Below are positions 11,001 through 19,009 of a stretch of DNA of 64,000 nt, piece after piece. The stretch covers positions 51,920,920 through 51,984,919 of the forward strand of contig CM037861.1 of NCBI GenBank assembly GCA_021292105.1. Reading direction: 5' to 3'. This DNA comes from Anadara kagoshimensis. Taxonomy: Eukaryota; Mollusca; Bivalvia; Arcoida; Arcidae. The notes beneath the pieces are model-generated. The model worked only from the letters and a program-made list of their open reading frames with translations. It did not search any database and was not told where the DNA came from. The position numbers and the translations under genes were made by a program. Numbering within the stretch: position 1 is the stretch's first letter; each line of letters begins with the position of its first letter.

Positions 11001-12655
11001 GTTGCCTATGTTTCCATTCCTGGTAGCCAAAATTGCCATTGGCTACTAATTTCTGAGGAATTCTTTTAAAAAGTAACCTATTTTAGCAAATTTGTGGGGA
11101 AATACTTTAAAAAGGACTATATTTTCACAAATTTTGGAAATTTGGCTACTAATTATTTTAAATTTATCATTGTATTTCAAGGGGTAATGAAAGATAGTGT
11201 GGCGTGTGCCAAATTCGTTATTTTGAATTTGGCACGCACCACACTATTTTTCATTACCCCTTGAAATACCATGAGCAGAAATGTCATTTCTTATATTTAC
11301 AATTCTTTCTTTTCATAAATAAATTGTATCTTGGCGCTATTTTTTCCATATTTGCTCTTGCGATATAGGGTTTTTAGCCATGCGAGATCAGCGTGTCTCA
11401 CATGATCACGCGACCCCGTGTAGGACATGACATAATATTGTGGGAAAATTGATACACGTCAAGAGTCATGACCCCCATTGTCTTTCATTGGGAATTGAAA
11501 TACAATTGCTTCTGTATGTTTCATCGAAGACAGGTACAGTCATATTGTAAATATTGTTGATTGAAGTTGTTGCATTCCAAACATCAATCTAAACTTCCAT
11601 ACAATTATGTCAAAAAACTTTATTTGGTATGAGTTAATAATAAAAGTTTTATTGAATCATCATCATCATCATCATGGATGTCACTGAATGAATGGAGGTT
11701 TACTTTCATATTGATGAACCAAAGTAACTAAATGGGTTACTATAGTGATAATTTATGCAAACTCTTAATTAGGGACTTTCTAGGTCAGATGAGCCTCCAA
11801 ATATGACAAGAAATGAAAAAGGTGACTTTAAATCAGGATTTGAACCCCAGACATTCCCAATAATAGCAAGATGGTATACCAACTGAAACTATCGAACTAT
11901 GCACAGCACTGCCTTCCCCCGGCAATAGACCTAGCAGATATATTAGATGAATGATTAAACTTTTTCAAACATTAGAACTTTTCTGAATTCAAAATAAAAT
12001 AATTACCAATTATTTCTAGTTGCTGGTTCTTCTGTCTATAGAGGGTTGCTGTTTTTATTTGTTCCCAAAGTGACGGATGTGTACGTGTTATTCTAAAAAC
12101 TGAACAAGAACCGGATCTTGCTTAAAATTCCGGTGGATGTAACCTACGCCATGTGTATGGAAAATATTTCTATTAAATTTAATTCATAATATTACTCCAT
12201 GATTTTAAATGCTGGAATTTTAATTTTGACTGGCATTAAACTAAAATAAAATATTTGGTGCCATAATTAGACGCTATTCAATCTATAGTTTATAACAGCA
12301 ACAGTGGCTGGACTTTTGAGAATATTTCACATTAATCAAGATGTGAATGATAACCAACTGACAGTATCAAGTTGGTCATCAATATTATAACAAATTTTTT
12401 TCAACCCCTCCCCCTTCTATAGTTTATGAAAAATAATTTCAATCTATGATGCTTTAGGCTTTTTTTCACTAATGACATTTAATACAGTATTTACAAAAAA
12501 AAAAAAATAATAATAATAATCTAAAGTTCTATGACCTATGTTTGATGTCATTGATACATTAACAACTATCAAACATATTTGTCATTGTTGAACTTTGGGC
12601 TTGCCAGTGCATTACTTACCATCTTTTTTCCATAGCTTGATGTAAAGCTGGTCAT
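99..12655 (-). CDS. Predicted fusion gene: KMT5A-like SET domain, acidic linker, zinc fingers, tyrosine-recombinase-like core
   Basis: I assembled this model by reading the minus strand. Exons in order: 12655-12620 (coding part), 10817-10782, 9955-9859, 9146-8987, 7728-7518, 7129-7090, 5636-5412, 4972-4865, 4070-3954, 3697-3584, 1891-99. Every junction has GT/AG signals and compatible phase, and the sum is 2,937 nt with one terminal stop (978 residues). The N-terminal third is a SET lysine methyltransferase fold closest to KMT5A (H4K20 monomethyltransferase). The middle is Ser/Asp/Glu-rich, and the C-terminal 600 residues carry zinc-finger-like clusters and a tyrosine-recombinase-like core. 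A nuclear chromatin or DNA-binding role is inferred. It may be a host gene that absorbed a Crypton-type recombinase, or a member of a multicopy family. The last exon also ends at a good donor (AAAG|gtatgt, about 104), so the gene could continue past the left edge. No transcript evidence was available. Confidence 0.72.
1892..3583. other. Intron with a SINE fragment, otherwise nothing recognised
   Basis: This is the intron between the last acidic exon and the recombinase exon. Apart from a SINE copy at about 2090-2395 it is AT-rich sequence with short TATACA-type runs. No exon with both splice signals and suitable phase was seen. Confidence 0.5.
2090..2395 (+). repeat. tRNA-derived SINE (family 1), diverged copy
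   Basis: The tRNA-like head is degraded (gctcgctctgttattggaag, then gttcaaaacctgactg). The body is recognisable: gggtagtgactgttcttttgccaagcactcag, and an ending gaaatattcttgactaggatgttaaacaccattact. It is the same family as the intact copy at 30503. Confidence 0.7.
3584..3697 (-). CDS. Asp-rich tandem exon C (third copy)
   Basis: This 114 nt exon is phase 1 at both ends. It encodes a D-L-I-Q-K-E-D opening, a run of ten Asp from a GAT microsatellite, and an F-E-K-G ending before the donor gtaagg. It is homologous to the exons at 3954-4070 and 4865-4972. The symmetric phase means copies can be gained, lost or skipped without shifting the frame. It lies directly before the recombinase exon. The His-repeat frame on the plus strand is its antisense shadow. 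Confidence 0.65.
3954..4070 (-). CDS. Asp-rich tandem exon B (second copy)
   Basis: This 117 nt exon is phase 1 in and phase 1 out. It opens D-L-I-Q-R-E-D, contains eight consecutive Asp codons, then a Ser/Thr/Glu stretch ending S-S-S-E-K-G at donor gtaaga. It closely matches its neighbour at 3584-3697, including about 15 bp of intron beside each donor and acceptor, so the duplication included flanking intron. Confidence 0.65.
4340..4830. repeat. Tandem array, about six units of 72-81 bp
   Basis: Repeated units share tactgggttgcatgtgtg and catagaaagtag, spaced about 80, 72 and 80 bp, with decayed units on the right. The array lies between acidic exons B and A. A stray related unit is at about 10895-11010. 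Confidence 0.85.
4865..4972 (-). CDS. Acidic tandem exon A (first copy)
   Basis: This 108 nt exon is phase 1 to phase 1. It opens V-L-T-Q-K-E-D and ends D-D-D-S-S-F-E-K-G at donor gtaaga. It is the same unit as the two exons downstream, but the Asp run is broken by His, Ala, Gly and Asn. The opening P-V-L-T-Q-K resembles the P-V-L-S-Q-E start of the recombinase exon, so the last exon may begin with a fused copy of the same unit. Confidence 0.62.
5027..5071. repeat. (AT)n microsatellite
   Basis: About 22 AT dinucleotides lie directly beside a truncated Tc1-type MITE (5071-5175). A second, shorter AT run follows it at about 5176-5190. Confidence 0.95.
5071..5175. mobile_element. Tc1/mariner-type MITE fragment
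   Basis: This is the 3' half of the family described at 17230. It ends ggcaggttggactg followed by TA. Its 5' half is replaced by an AT microsatellite. Confidence 0.7.
5412..5636 (-). CDS. Ser/Glu-repeat linker exon
   Basis: This 225 nt exon has acceptor tttgcag and donor GGGGG|gtaaga. It completes an Asp codon from the previous 40 nt exon. After D-P-F-E-L-N-Q it has four or five imperfect copies of an S-S-S-E-S-E-Y-D unit, then an acidic E-D-E-M-E-G end. The Ser residues sit next to Glu/Asp, as in casein kinase 2 substrates, so phosphorylation is plausible. It is predicted to be disordered and joins the SET domain to the acidic exons. Confidence 0.68.
5653..7089. other. Intron with a diverged SINE; otherwise nothing recognised
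   Basis: It contains an A-rich run at about 6028-6060, an (AT)n at about 6062-6080 and a decayed SINE of family 2 at about 6275-6425 (gatggtcaattttgggatag, cacactaggatct). No gene is seen. Confidence 0.5.
7090..7129 (-). CDS. 40-nt linker microexon
   Basis: Acceptor atttgcag and donor CGG|gtaaca bound 13 codons plus one base: N-K-S-C-N-K-I-P-V-E-S-D-S. It starts in phase 0 and ends in phase 1. That is exactly what is needed to connect the SET exon (phase 0 end) to the Ser/Glu exon (phase 1 start), which otherwise hits a stop within seven codons. Confidence 0.6.
7518..7728 (-). CDS. SET domain, C-terminal half
   Basis: This 211 nt exon encodes the cofactor and catalytic half of the SET domain. 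It starts I-D-A-T-D-T-N-N-R-L, matching VDAT.ETNRLGRL of KMT5A, followed by R-Y-V-N-D-S at the place of the R-L-I-N-H-S motif. It then has Y-A-T-K-T-I-P-K-G-Q-E-I-R-Y-D-Y-G-D, with the catalytic-type Tyr in Y-D-Y-G-D intact. The histidine of the N-H-S motif is Asp here; in KMT5A that pair contacts S-adenosylmethionine. The donor is CTG|gtaagt. Confidence 0.82.
8302..8884. mobile_element. hAT-like non-autonomous transposon carrying an 18S rRNA fragment
   Basis: Termini are CAGTGCTCCAAG at 8302 and its exact inverse CTTGGAGCACTG ending at 8884, flanked on both sides by AATTT, a likely target duplication or part of one. Subterminal sequences (gtggccaaac, gtcgca, ggtagcc) recur in both halves. 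The body holds part of the 18S rRNA gene. CAGTG-type ends suggest the hAT superfamily, but the duplication seen is 5 bp rather than 8, so the class is uncertain. It sits in the intron between the two SET exons. Confidence 0.75.
8439..8577 (+). pseudogene. 18S rRNA 3'-end fragment (captured)
   Basis: The sequence begins CACACCGCCCGTCGCTACTA and runs through GATTGAATGGTTTAGCGAG and CCTCGGATTGGTCCC to AGTAAAAGTCGTAACAA. These are the universally conserved last bases of eukaryotic 18S rRNA. It stops exactly before the normal GGTTTCC end. Several compensation-free differences from consensus, such as TTTAGATGAAG, show that it is not a working rRNA gene. Confidence 0.92.
8987..9146 (-). CDS. SET domain, N-terminal half
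   Basis: This 160 nt exon has acceptor ttttggtag and donor TTG|gtaagt. It encodes G-F-G-V-F-A-T-K-T-F-Y-K-G-D-F-L-L-E-Y-V-G-E, the GxG cofactor loop and first beta strands of a SET domain. A basic helix follows with E-E-A-V-E-R-E-K, then Y-M-Y-Y-F-R-Y. Its last two bases complete a Cys codon with the first base of the exon at 7728. Confidence 0.82.
9859..9955 (-). CDS. Exon preceding the SET core
   Basis: This 97 nt exon begins in phase 0 and ends in phase 1 (donor ATTG|gtaaga). It encodes V-P-R-I-D-S-L then W-C-E-S-G-L-D-Q-D-G-F-C-K-M-F-I-N-Q-Y-I-G. The end aligns with the short strand that leads into the K-G-R-G-V-F motif of KMT5A-type SET domains. The two Cys could be structural; no zinc site can be assigned. 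Confidence 0.62.
10245..10592 (-). repeat. tRNA-derived SINE (family 1), full length
   Basis: On the minus strand it has an A box (TAGCTAAGTTGGTAAAGTG) and a B box (GGGTTTGAACC). The conserved body (GGGTAGTGACTGTTCTTTCG) follows, then the 3' end TATTCTTGACTGGGACGTTA. It is the same family as 30503-30845. Confidence 0.85.
10782..10817 (-). CDS. 36-nt microexon near the N-terminus
   Basis: Acceptor tacatttcag and donor AAA|gtaagt enclose 12 codons (L-R-A-S-I-S-G-Q-T-L-A-K), phase 0 at both ends. It can be included or skipped without frame change. It is supported only by splice signals and phase. Confidence 0.45.
11172..11269. repeat. Near-perfect 45-bp inverted repeat (hairpin)
   Basis: The left arm runs tatttcaaggggtaatgaaa to gtgtgccaaattc and the right arm is its inverse, separated by about 8 bp. 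It is probably a small foldback MITE inside the intron. Confidence 0.9.
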
Positions 12656-12692
12656 TTTTCAGTTTTTAAAACTGAAACATCTGCAATGGGAT
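12620..12692 (-). CDS. Candidate first coding exon
   Basis: This exon has acceptor tttttccag and donor ATG|gtaagt. All three frames are stopped in its 5' half, so that part is untranslated. An ATG at 12655 with A at -3 then reads M-T-S-F-T-S-S-Y-G-K-K-M in phase 0 into the next exon. An alternative is splicing from the upstream exon at about 16690, whose own ATG frame also ends in phase 0. Confidence 0.45.
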
Positions 12693-12739
12693 CTGGAAAA
12701 ATAAGTAAATTTGGACGTTTGAAAAAAACTGATGACAGG

Positions 12740-13080
12740 CAAACTAATGTAACAGGAAAGAGAAAAATGTTGGGTTGGATCATGGATCAAACCCGGGACA
12801 TCCTGCACTATAGACGAGTGCTCTACCACTGAGCTACCCAGACGGCTACATTCCTCACTTCATTATGTTATTCAATTCCTTGAAGTTGAATGGAAATCAC
12901 CAGGTTCCCACCTGCTGGTCGGCCAATTCCCAGGATAGGAAAAGTCCCAAAATATAATGTTCAGGAAAGAGAAAATATGCAGTGCCGGAATGGGGATTGA
13001 AGTCGGGACCTTCCTGCACTATAGGCGATTGCTTCACCACTATTGGCACTAAGCTACGCAGATCGCTACACTAATAACAT
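12740..13080 (-). repeat. Two adjacent tRNA-derived repeats
   Basis: Read on the minus strand, 12850-12765 has GGTAGCTCAGTGGTAGAGCA and GGGTTTGATCC, the A and B boxes of a tRNA. A second diverged copy lies at 13075-12970. Both contain ctatagtgcaggatgtccc-type anticodon-arm sequence. Loss of base pairing argues for SINE heads rather than working tRNAs. Confidence 0.6.
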
Positions 13081-14680
13081 CAGTGCTGATAGACCATGCA
13101 AATTTTTCGTGAGCTTCCTTCAGGGGCGTACGTTTGTACGCAAAAACGTCCACATCCTTTTTGCAAAAAAAAAAACAAAAAAAAACGAGAGAGTGAGAGA
13201 GAGAGAATATAATATATTTCTTATACCAAACCGTTGGTCTTCACCGGAAATGTTATATACGAATTTGGTTTATACCGGACTTGATAGCCTCTGAGGTGCG
13301 GTTCCAGTGTTGTCTTGACTTTGCCGGTGATCTTTTCGCTTTGAATGATGATGAGTTAAGGTTTAAGAATGAACCAGTCCTCAAAAGAACGACAAAAACT
13401 ACCACAGCATAGCATAAAATTATAAGAAAAATTCTGATAAATAGCGCCCTGGAGGGCCAAAAATTCGCATCAGGGCGGCCCCCAAACCCCCTGCCCTCTT
13501 TAGGCGTCCACATCATAAACACCCCGGTACCCCGAAATACCGGATCGGCCCTAATTTACCGGATCGACCATACAATTTACCGGATCGGCGCCGGATCGAC
13601 CCTTATATTGTCACATGGAGTTAAAATGATGGCACCATTAGATTTATATGATATCAATGATGAAAAATATATATTATTTTTAATTGTTTTGATCATGGGT
13701 AATAGAAAATATCATTATTATTTTCAGTACAGGTTCACAGCTGTACAAATCGCCATGTTGAATCATGTCAAACGGCATGTCAAAGCGAAAGGACAGCCTC
13801 CTTAACACTTTAGACCAATCAAATTGAGTTACATAATTGACCACAGCACTCATCACAGGGCTTCGCTATTCGTGTATTGGTGGTAATTAGTGACTTTAAT
13901 TAAAGTATTTACGGCACGCGGCGGCTTATTGTCATTATTATATTTATTTAGTATATTAAAATATTCATTAGATATTAAATAAAGGAAAATCTTAACTATA
14001 AAAATATTTGTTTTAAAGTAAGTTTTAAATTTCATTATTTAAAATTATTATAAAATTTATTCATGAAAGCGATGTTATTTTATATTTTATTTATCCAGCC
14101 CCGATAATGTAAAGATATTAATTCTTAATGACAATCCATCCTTAGCTAATTAGATAATTAATGACCCGTCGTCAAAAAGATCCGTATAGTTAATTATATA
14201 ACCCATGTTATTAATGGCCCGTGATCTTAAAAATTCTTCTCTTTAAATTTTATGTTAAATAAGAGTGTAATTTAGTATTAATAATATTTCTCGGATGTCA
14301 AAAATATTTAAGACAAAATGTATATTAAATAAAAAATATTTAAGACCCAAAGAGTAACTTATTATTAGTTTAATAATACAGTTTTAAGTAATTTAGTTTT
14401 TAATAATTTAAATTTAGCTGAAAGCAATAGTATTTCATAATTTAATTATAATAATTTTAAAGTAAAGTAGTTTTTAATAATATTTCTCAGATAATTGTTA
14501 TAAAATTATATATTTTAATTTTTAATTATATAATTTTTATATTAAATTAAAATATTTAAGACAAAAAATAATTTATTACAAGTTTGGTTGTTTAAAATTC
14601 GTTATTAATTTAGATTAAAAATTTAGGAAAGTTGTAGGTAGAGGTGTTAATAAATCAGCACCACCAATTGCCACAGTTAT

Positions 14681-15202
14681 GTGGACACAATGACATTAAG
14701 ATCTAGTGATCAGTTCGTACCCAATCACTTTGTTCCCCTAATGAAACTTGGTTCTGAGACCACACCGACTGAAACTATCGTTATCAATGATAGCAACGTC
14801 GACTCAAATTGTGACGTAAATACGTCCGGTATCATGCACGTTGACGAAATTTTGGATGACGACAAACAAATTGACGTTGCGCATGATGTAACTCTGGACG
14901 ACGACAAACAAATTGACGTTGTTCCCCTTTACTCTTTTTTATATACTTATGGGTATTTTTAAATTTTATTATGAAACTGGCCCCTGTGGGATGACCGCAC
15001 TGATTCGATGACTGAAGAATTTAATACCGAATACAGTGGGAAACTGACAAACTCTTTTTTAGACACTGACACCTTAGTAACGTTACTGAAATCAGCAAAT
15101 ATAGAATCTGTTTTAGACGACATACCAAACGGTAAAAAAGACAACATATATTTTCTCTATTTTGTATATATATATATGTCACTTGTATTGTCATTTATCT
15201 AA
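14681..15202 (+). CDS. Small unrecognised reading frames inside the 2.8-kb element
   Basis: A 93-residue frame (14681-14962) contains a duplicated acidic unit, L-D-D-D-K-Q-I-D-V, repeated at a 14-residue spacing. A second frame (15008-15202, 64 residues) opens M-T-E-E-F-N-T-E-Y-S. Sequence here is less AT-rich than its surroundings and could be exons of a decayed element protein. No function can be assigned. Confidence 0.25.
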
Positions 15203-15359
15203 AGGTCATAACGGTGCCTTTTCTTGTATTTCTAAAATCAATTCACGAAGTATTTTTACGCAGTTAAAGACGCGCATATAAACCCCGCCAAAATACTAAA
15301 TACGACCTTGATATTGTTTTACGTTATTTTGTATATATTCACTGATTTCTTACATGTAG

Positions 15360-15780
15360 ATATACATGTCCCAGTCAAGGATTCTTTACACTTACATAAA
15401 AATATTGTGTGCTGTTAATGATATTTTGTCTGCCGTGATTATCTTTTGTCTCTGGCCCCGGTTTCTGAGGCCTAGTCTGGTAATATTTTATCTTTATTTT
15501 ATTTGTTCCCTATGTATATATTGTGTGTTTTGTATGTATTTTTATTTGGGTATGGTGATTTTATTTTGTTTTACTTTATTTTGTATATTTTTACTACACA
15601 TGTCCCAGTCAAGGTTTCCTTACACTTTTATCAAAAAGTTGTGTCATGTTAATTAGTTTGATTATCTTTTGTGTAATTCCGATGTATATATTCATCAATT
15701 TATTACATGGAGATATATAAAACCCAGTCAAGATTTCCTTACACTTATATCAAAACGTCGTGTTAATTATATTTTGTCTG
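15360..15780. repeat. Three diverged copies of a cccagtcaagg motif block
   Basis: Blocks at about 15367, 15600 and 15720 share cccagtcaagg or cccagtcaaga, ttcctttacactt-type sequence and a following ttgtgt/ttaat stretch. They lie inside the 2.8-kb element. The motif resembles the tail of SINE family 2. Confidence 0.45.
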
Positions 15781-16689
15781 ATTATAACTTATCTTTCATT
15801 CATGTATTTTATTTGTATTTACTTGTATATATTATTGTGTTTGATTACAGCATTTTGTGTATGATATTAACAGAACACTTAATAATTATTATTAAAAGTG
15901 ACACATTGATTATAATTTATCAATATATAATATAAATCAAAATAGTATAATATTATATACTATTTTAGGTTATTTTATTTATTGATACACACTTCAAACT
16001 GTGTCAATCAATTAATAATAATAATAATAATAATAATAATCTTTATTGGTATCTTGGATTACAGTGTTCACCATACATATAATAAACATATAATATTATG
16101 AATTAGATTTATCTCCCCTTGACTATAATAAGATTTCTTTGATGATTGTGTGTCAATACATCAAAAATAAAATTAAAATAAGATTGATTACACCTTTTAT
16201 TAACGATATCAACATTATAATTATCCAATATTAGCCGTATAACCACATATAAGGGTCGATCCGGCGCCGATCCGGTAAATCGTATGGTCGATCCGGTAAA
16301 TTGGGGCCGATCCGGTATTTCGGGTTACCCTAAACACCCCAGCTACGCCCCTGGCCTTGACCGGGTCATGCTGATATGAACGTATGGCCGGTGGCCTCCT
16401 TCCGTTAATCGATCCAATATATCCAAGTATTTATAAAATATAGTGGACCAGGTATTAATCAACAAAACGTCACAATCGGTAAATTGTTAAGTGGCTGGCT
16501 TAACTATGATCTAACATGTCGACCCGGCGACCAAATTATAAGCAGTGCTTATTTTCAAATAATATTACAAGTTTCTGTGCTGAAAAAACGTCAATACCAA
16601 AATATAGTAATTCTTTGTTATTCAATAAAACACTTATAACAGCATTTTAAAAAAATCAAAATAAATAATGTTAAAATACCGTTGCTTAC

Positions 16690-16771
16690 AGCATTCCTTT
16701 TTCTATCACATGTTGTTGACATTGACGCTCCTGGGAACATGGCCGAATTTTACATGCCCTGCGCATGCGCG
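16690..16771 (-). promoter_or_regulatory. Possible promoter and 5' exon with an NRF1-type palindrome
   Basis: TGCGCATGCGCG at 16760-16771 is the consensus binding palindrome of NRF1, a factor typical of TATA-less promoters. On the minus strand it is followed after about 70 bp by a splice donor (ATGCT|gtaagc at 16690). A short frame in between (M-F-P-G-A-S-M-S) ends in phase 0 and would also fit the exon at 10817. The plus strand also has an ATG here (16740) within about 20 bp of the palindrome, so the direction is not proven. Confidence 0.35.
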
Positions 16772-17012
16772 AGTCCTTGCCGAGTAAAGTGTGTAACTGT
16801 ACAGATCACTGTGGGGATTGCGTGTGAAATTCTACGGGGTTACACCGGAAACCCAAACATGTAAAAATTTTGTATTGTCTGAATAGGATACGGTCTAAAT
16901 AGCATTTTCAGACGAATTTTCAACCCAACACGCGGGTGTATGCACTGGGTTGAAAATATGAAGTCACTTGCACGTGTGTATTCATTTGAGTGTAGTGGGA
17001 AGAAGGCATATA

Positions 17013-17015
<3 letters not shown>

Positions 17016-17048
<33 letters not shown>
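17016..17048. repeat. (CA)n microsatellite
   Basis: About 16 CA dinucleotides, just downstream of the candidate promoter region. Confidence 0.95.
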
Positions 17049-17051
<3 letters not shown>

Positions 17052-17229
17052 TGGTAATGGACTTTTGGTTTCATTTAAATACCAGTGAAAATCGATATGA
17101 TTAACTTATTAAAACTTAAAGATAATTTCTGTATGATGATTATTATTATTATTGGTAATCAATAGCACCATTAGGCTTTTATCTGCGACTCGTATACATC
17201 ACGGTCATGTATACCACTTTTTGAATGTA

Positions 17230-17408
17230 CAGTCAAACCTGTCTATTAAGGTCACCCAAGGGTACCAGTAAAAGTGGCCTTTATGGGCAGGTGACCCTTA
17301 TATACAGGTTTTAATAATATAAATAACAAACAATTGGAAAACAATTCTACTGGCCTTTATAAGCAGGTGGTCCTTATATAAAGGTGGCCTTTATGGCAGA
17401 TTGGACTG
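17230..17408. mobile_element. Tc1/mariner-type MITE, complete (179 bp)
   Basis: It starts CAGTCAAACCTGTCTATTAA and ends with the inverse, GGCAGATTGGACTG, flanked by TA on both sides. Internally it has repeated aggtg(a/g)cc..tttata blocks in both orientations. TA duplication with CAGT ends fits the Tc1/mariner superfamily. Other copies in the window are at about 25378-25559, 30268-30357, 36047-36208, 36355-36514, 52907-53083 and 58517-58605. Confidence 0.85.
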
Positions 17409-17439
17409 TATTTATGATTAAATTCAAAGTGGTATCTGA

Positions 17440-18700
17440 CATGTGTATTAAGTATCAATGTTATATTAATGTGTACCTTCTGTACCACCTCCAGCACATT
17501 GAATTGGGGTTTAAAAATGTTGACTCAACAATGTGAAAAATTGTTGGGGGAAGGGGTTAAACAAAAGTTGAAATCAGGAAAAAATAAATATTTTTAAACC
17601 AGAATTTAATTTCGGGGAGTTACTTCATGTACATCCGTGTAAGTGGACACAATGTATGTCACATATTATTATGAACCAATGCATTGATACAGCAACCGAG
17701 TTACCCGACTGGTATCCATGTTTTTTTCAAACTAAGTGATGGATCTGAGAATACTACCATGTTGAAAATAACAATAAGGAAAAACAAAGGCCGAGAAAAA
17801 ACAGATTAGTTTAACATGTGCTAAAAGCGGAAAAAAGGCCAGCCAAAATATCTTCACAAATGCCAGTGAAAATAAATGTTAATTAAAAATGTTTATAATT
17901 CAATAGTATTTATAATCAGTGGCATCGTTGTTTGTGTTTATCATCGTCTTATGTGCATTAAGTACCAATTATATAATTATTTGTACCTCCGATAATTAAA
18001 TCGAGGTTATCTTAACTGTGATGGCGTGTCAATGTGTAAAAATCAAGGAAGGGATTTAACAAAAAATAAAGTGACTAGCAAAATAATTTATACATTAAAA
18101 CCAGAATTTAAATTATGGGGAGTTGTTTCATGCACATCTGTACAAATGGTATATATTGTATGTCTCACTTCACAGTGATTAAAAATTTTATGAACCAATA
18201 CATTTATATTGAGCAACCAACTGTAGGCGACTCATGTTCATGTTTTAAATATCAAACAAACTGATGGATCCACAGGTATTTTAGTTCAGGTATGATAATT
18301 ATCATATCTTTATTTTATTATTTCATTTTATCCAACATCACTATGAAGTAAACGCATCCAAAATAAATCGATTTAATTGCATTTTAAATATTTCTAGCTT
18401 ATTTAATATATTGATTTAATATTTTTACTGTATAATAATTTATTATACCTGATCAAAGTGCCTGTGGACTTAAAGAAATTAGTTTAAATCTTACCTGAAG
18501 ACATGCTCGCGGACTATACAAGCGGAGATCGATTGCATCAATCTAATAATAGATTCCAGGAGTGCCTTCCCATGTCAAAAATAACAATCGGGAAACCGAT
18601 AGGCCGAGACAAAAATAGATTAGTTTAACGTGTGCCTAATGTTGGAGAAAGGTCAACCAAAAGATCTTAATATTTATTCAATGCGAGTGAAAATCAAGTA
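17440..18700. repeat. Diverged tandem segmental duplication
   Basis: 17440-17880 and 17945-18700 align in order. Shared blocks are a gcattaagtacca start, ccagaattta.. ..gggagtt, tgaaccaat, aaaataacaat..ggaaa and ccgagacaaaaatagattag. The second copy has an extra AT-rich insert at about 18290-18480. No coding potential is seen. Confidence 0.65.
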
Positions 18701-19009
18701 TAATTTCATGAACACATGACGTGTGTAGCTAGCTAAGACCCTAAGTGATTACCCGGTCTCAATTTATTGATTGTAATTGCACATGTTTAGCTAAAGGCAT
18801 TAATAAATTTATTATGAGGCCCTTGGCTTAATATCTTTCCTTTTTAACCCCTATAGGACACATGCTGTCAGTGGCAAGCCACCAATGGATCCAAACTTTG
18901 TGTCGGTACAGCCACCGTAACCAAGAGTTTGGGTTGAGCTTCAATCCTAGGAATTGGATGTATATGTTAGTCTATGAAGAAAACATACTAATCCATGTCA
19001 GAAGTTAAG

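Larger units (their letters stand above)
13526..16330. mobile_element. 2.8-kb element with ~85-bp terminal inverted repeats and 10-bp flanking duplication
   Basis: The left end at 13526 and the inverse of the right end at 16330 match over about 85 bp. The match includes GAAATACCGGATCGGCC, ATTTACCGGATCGACCAT and CGGCGCCGGATCGACCCTT. TAAACACCCC flanks both sides (13516-13525 and 16331-16340). Long inverted ends plus a 9-10 bp duplication resemble Mutator-like (MULE) elements. The interior is extremely AT-rich. It has small reading frames at 14681-14962 and 15008-15202 but no recognisable transposase, so it is non-autonomous or decayed. GC-rich ends on an AT-rich body are striking. Confidence 0.8.

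Noticed and set aside
12006-12054. Possible extra exon of the SET gene (acceptor and donor present)
   Set aside because: Its only open frame needs a phase 1 upstream exon, which does not fit the phase 0 neighbours.
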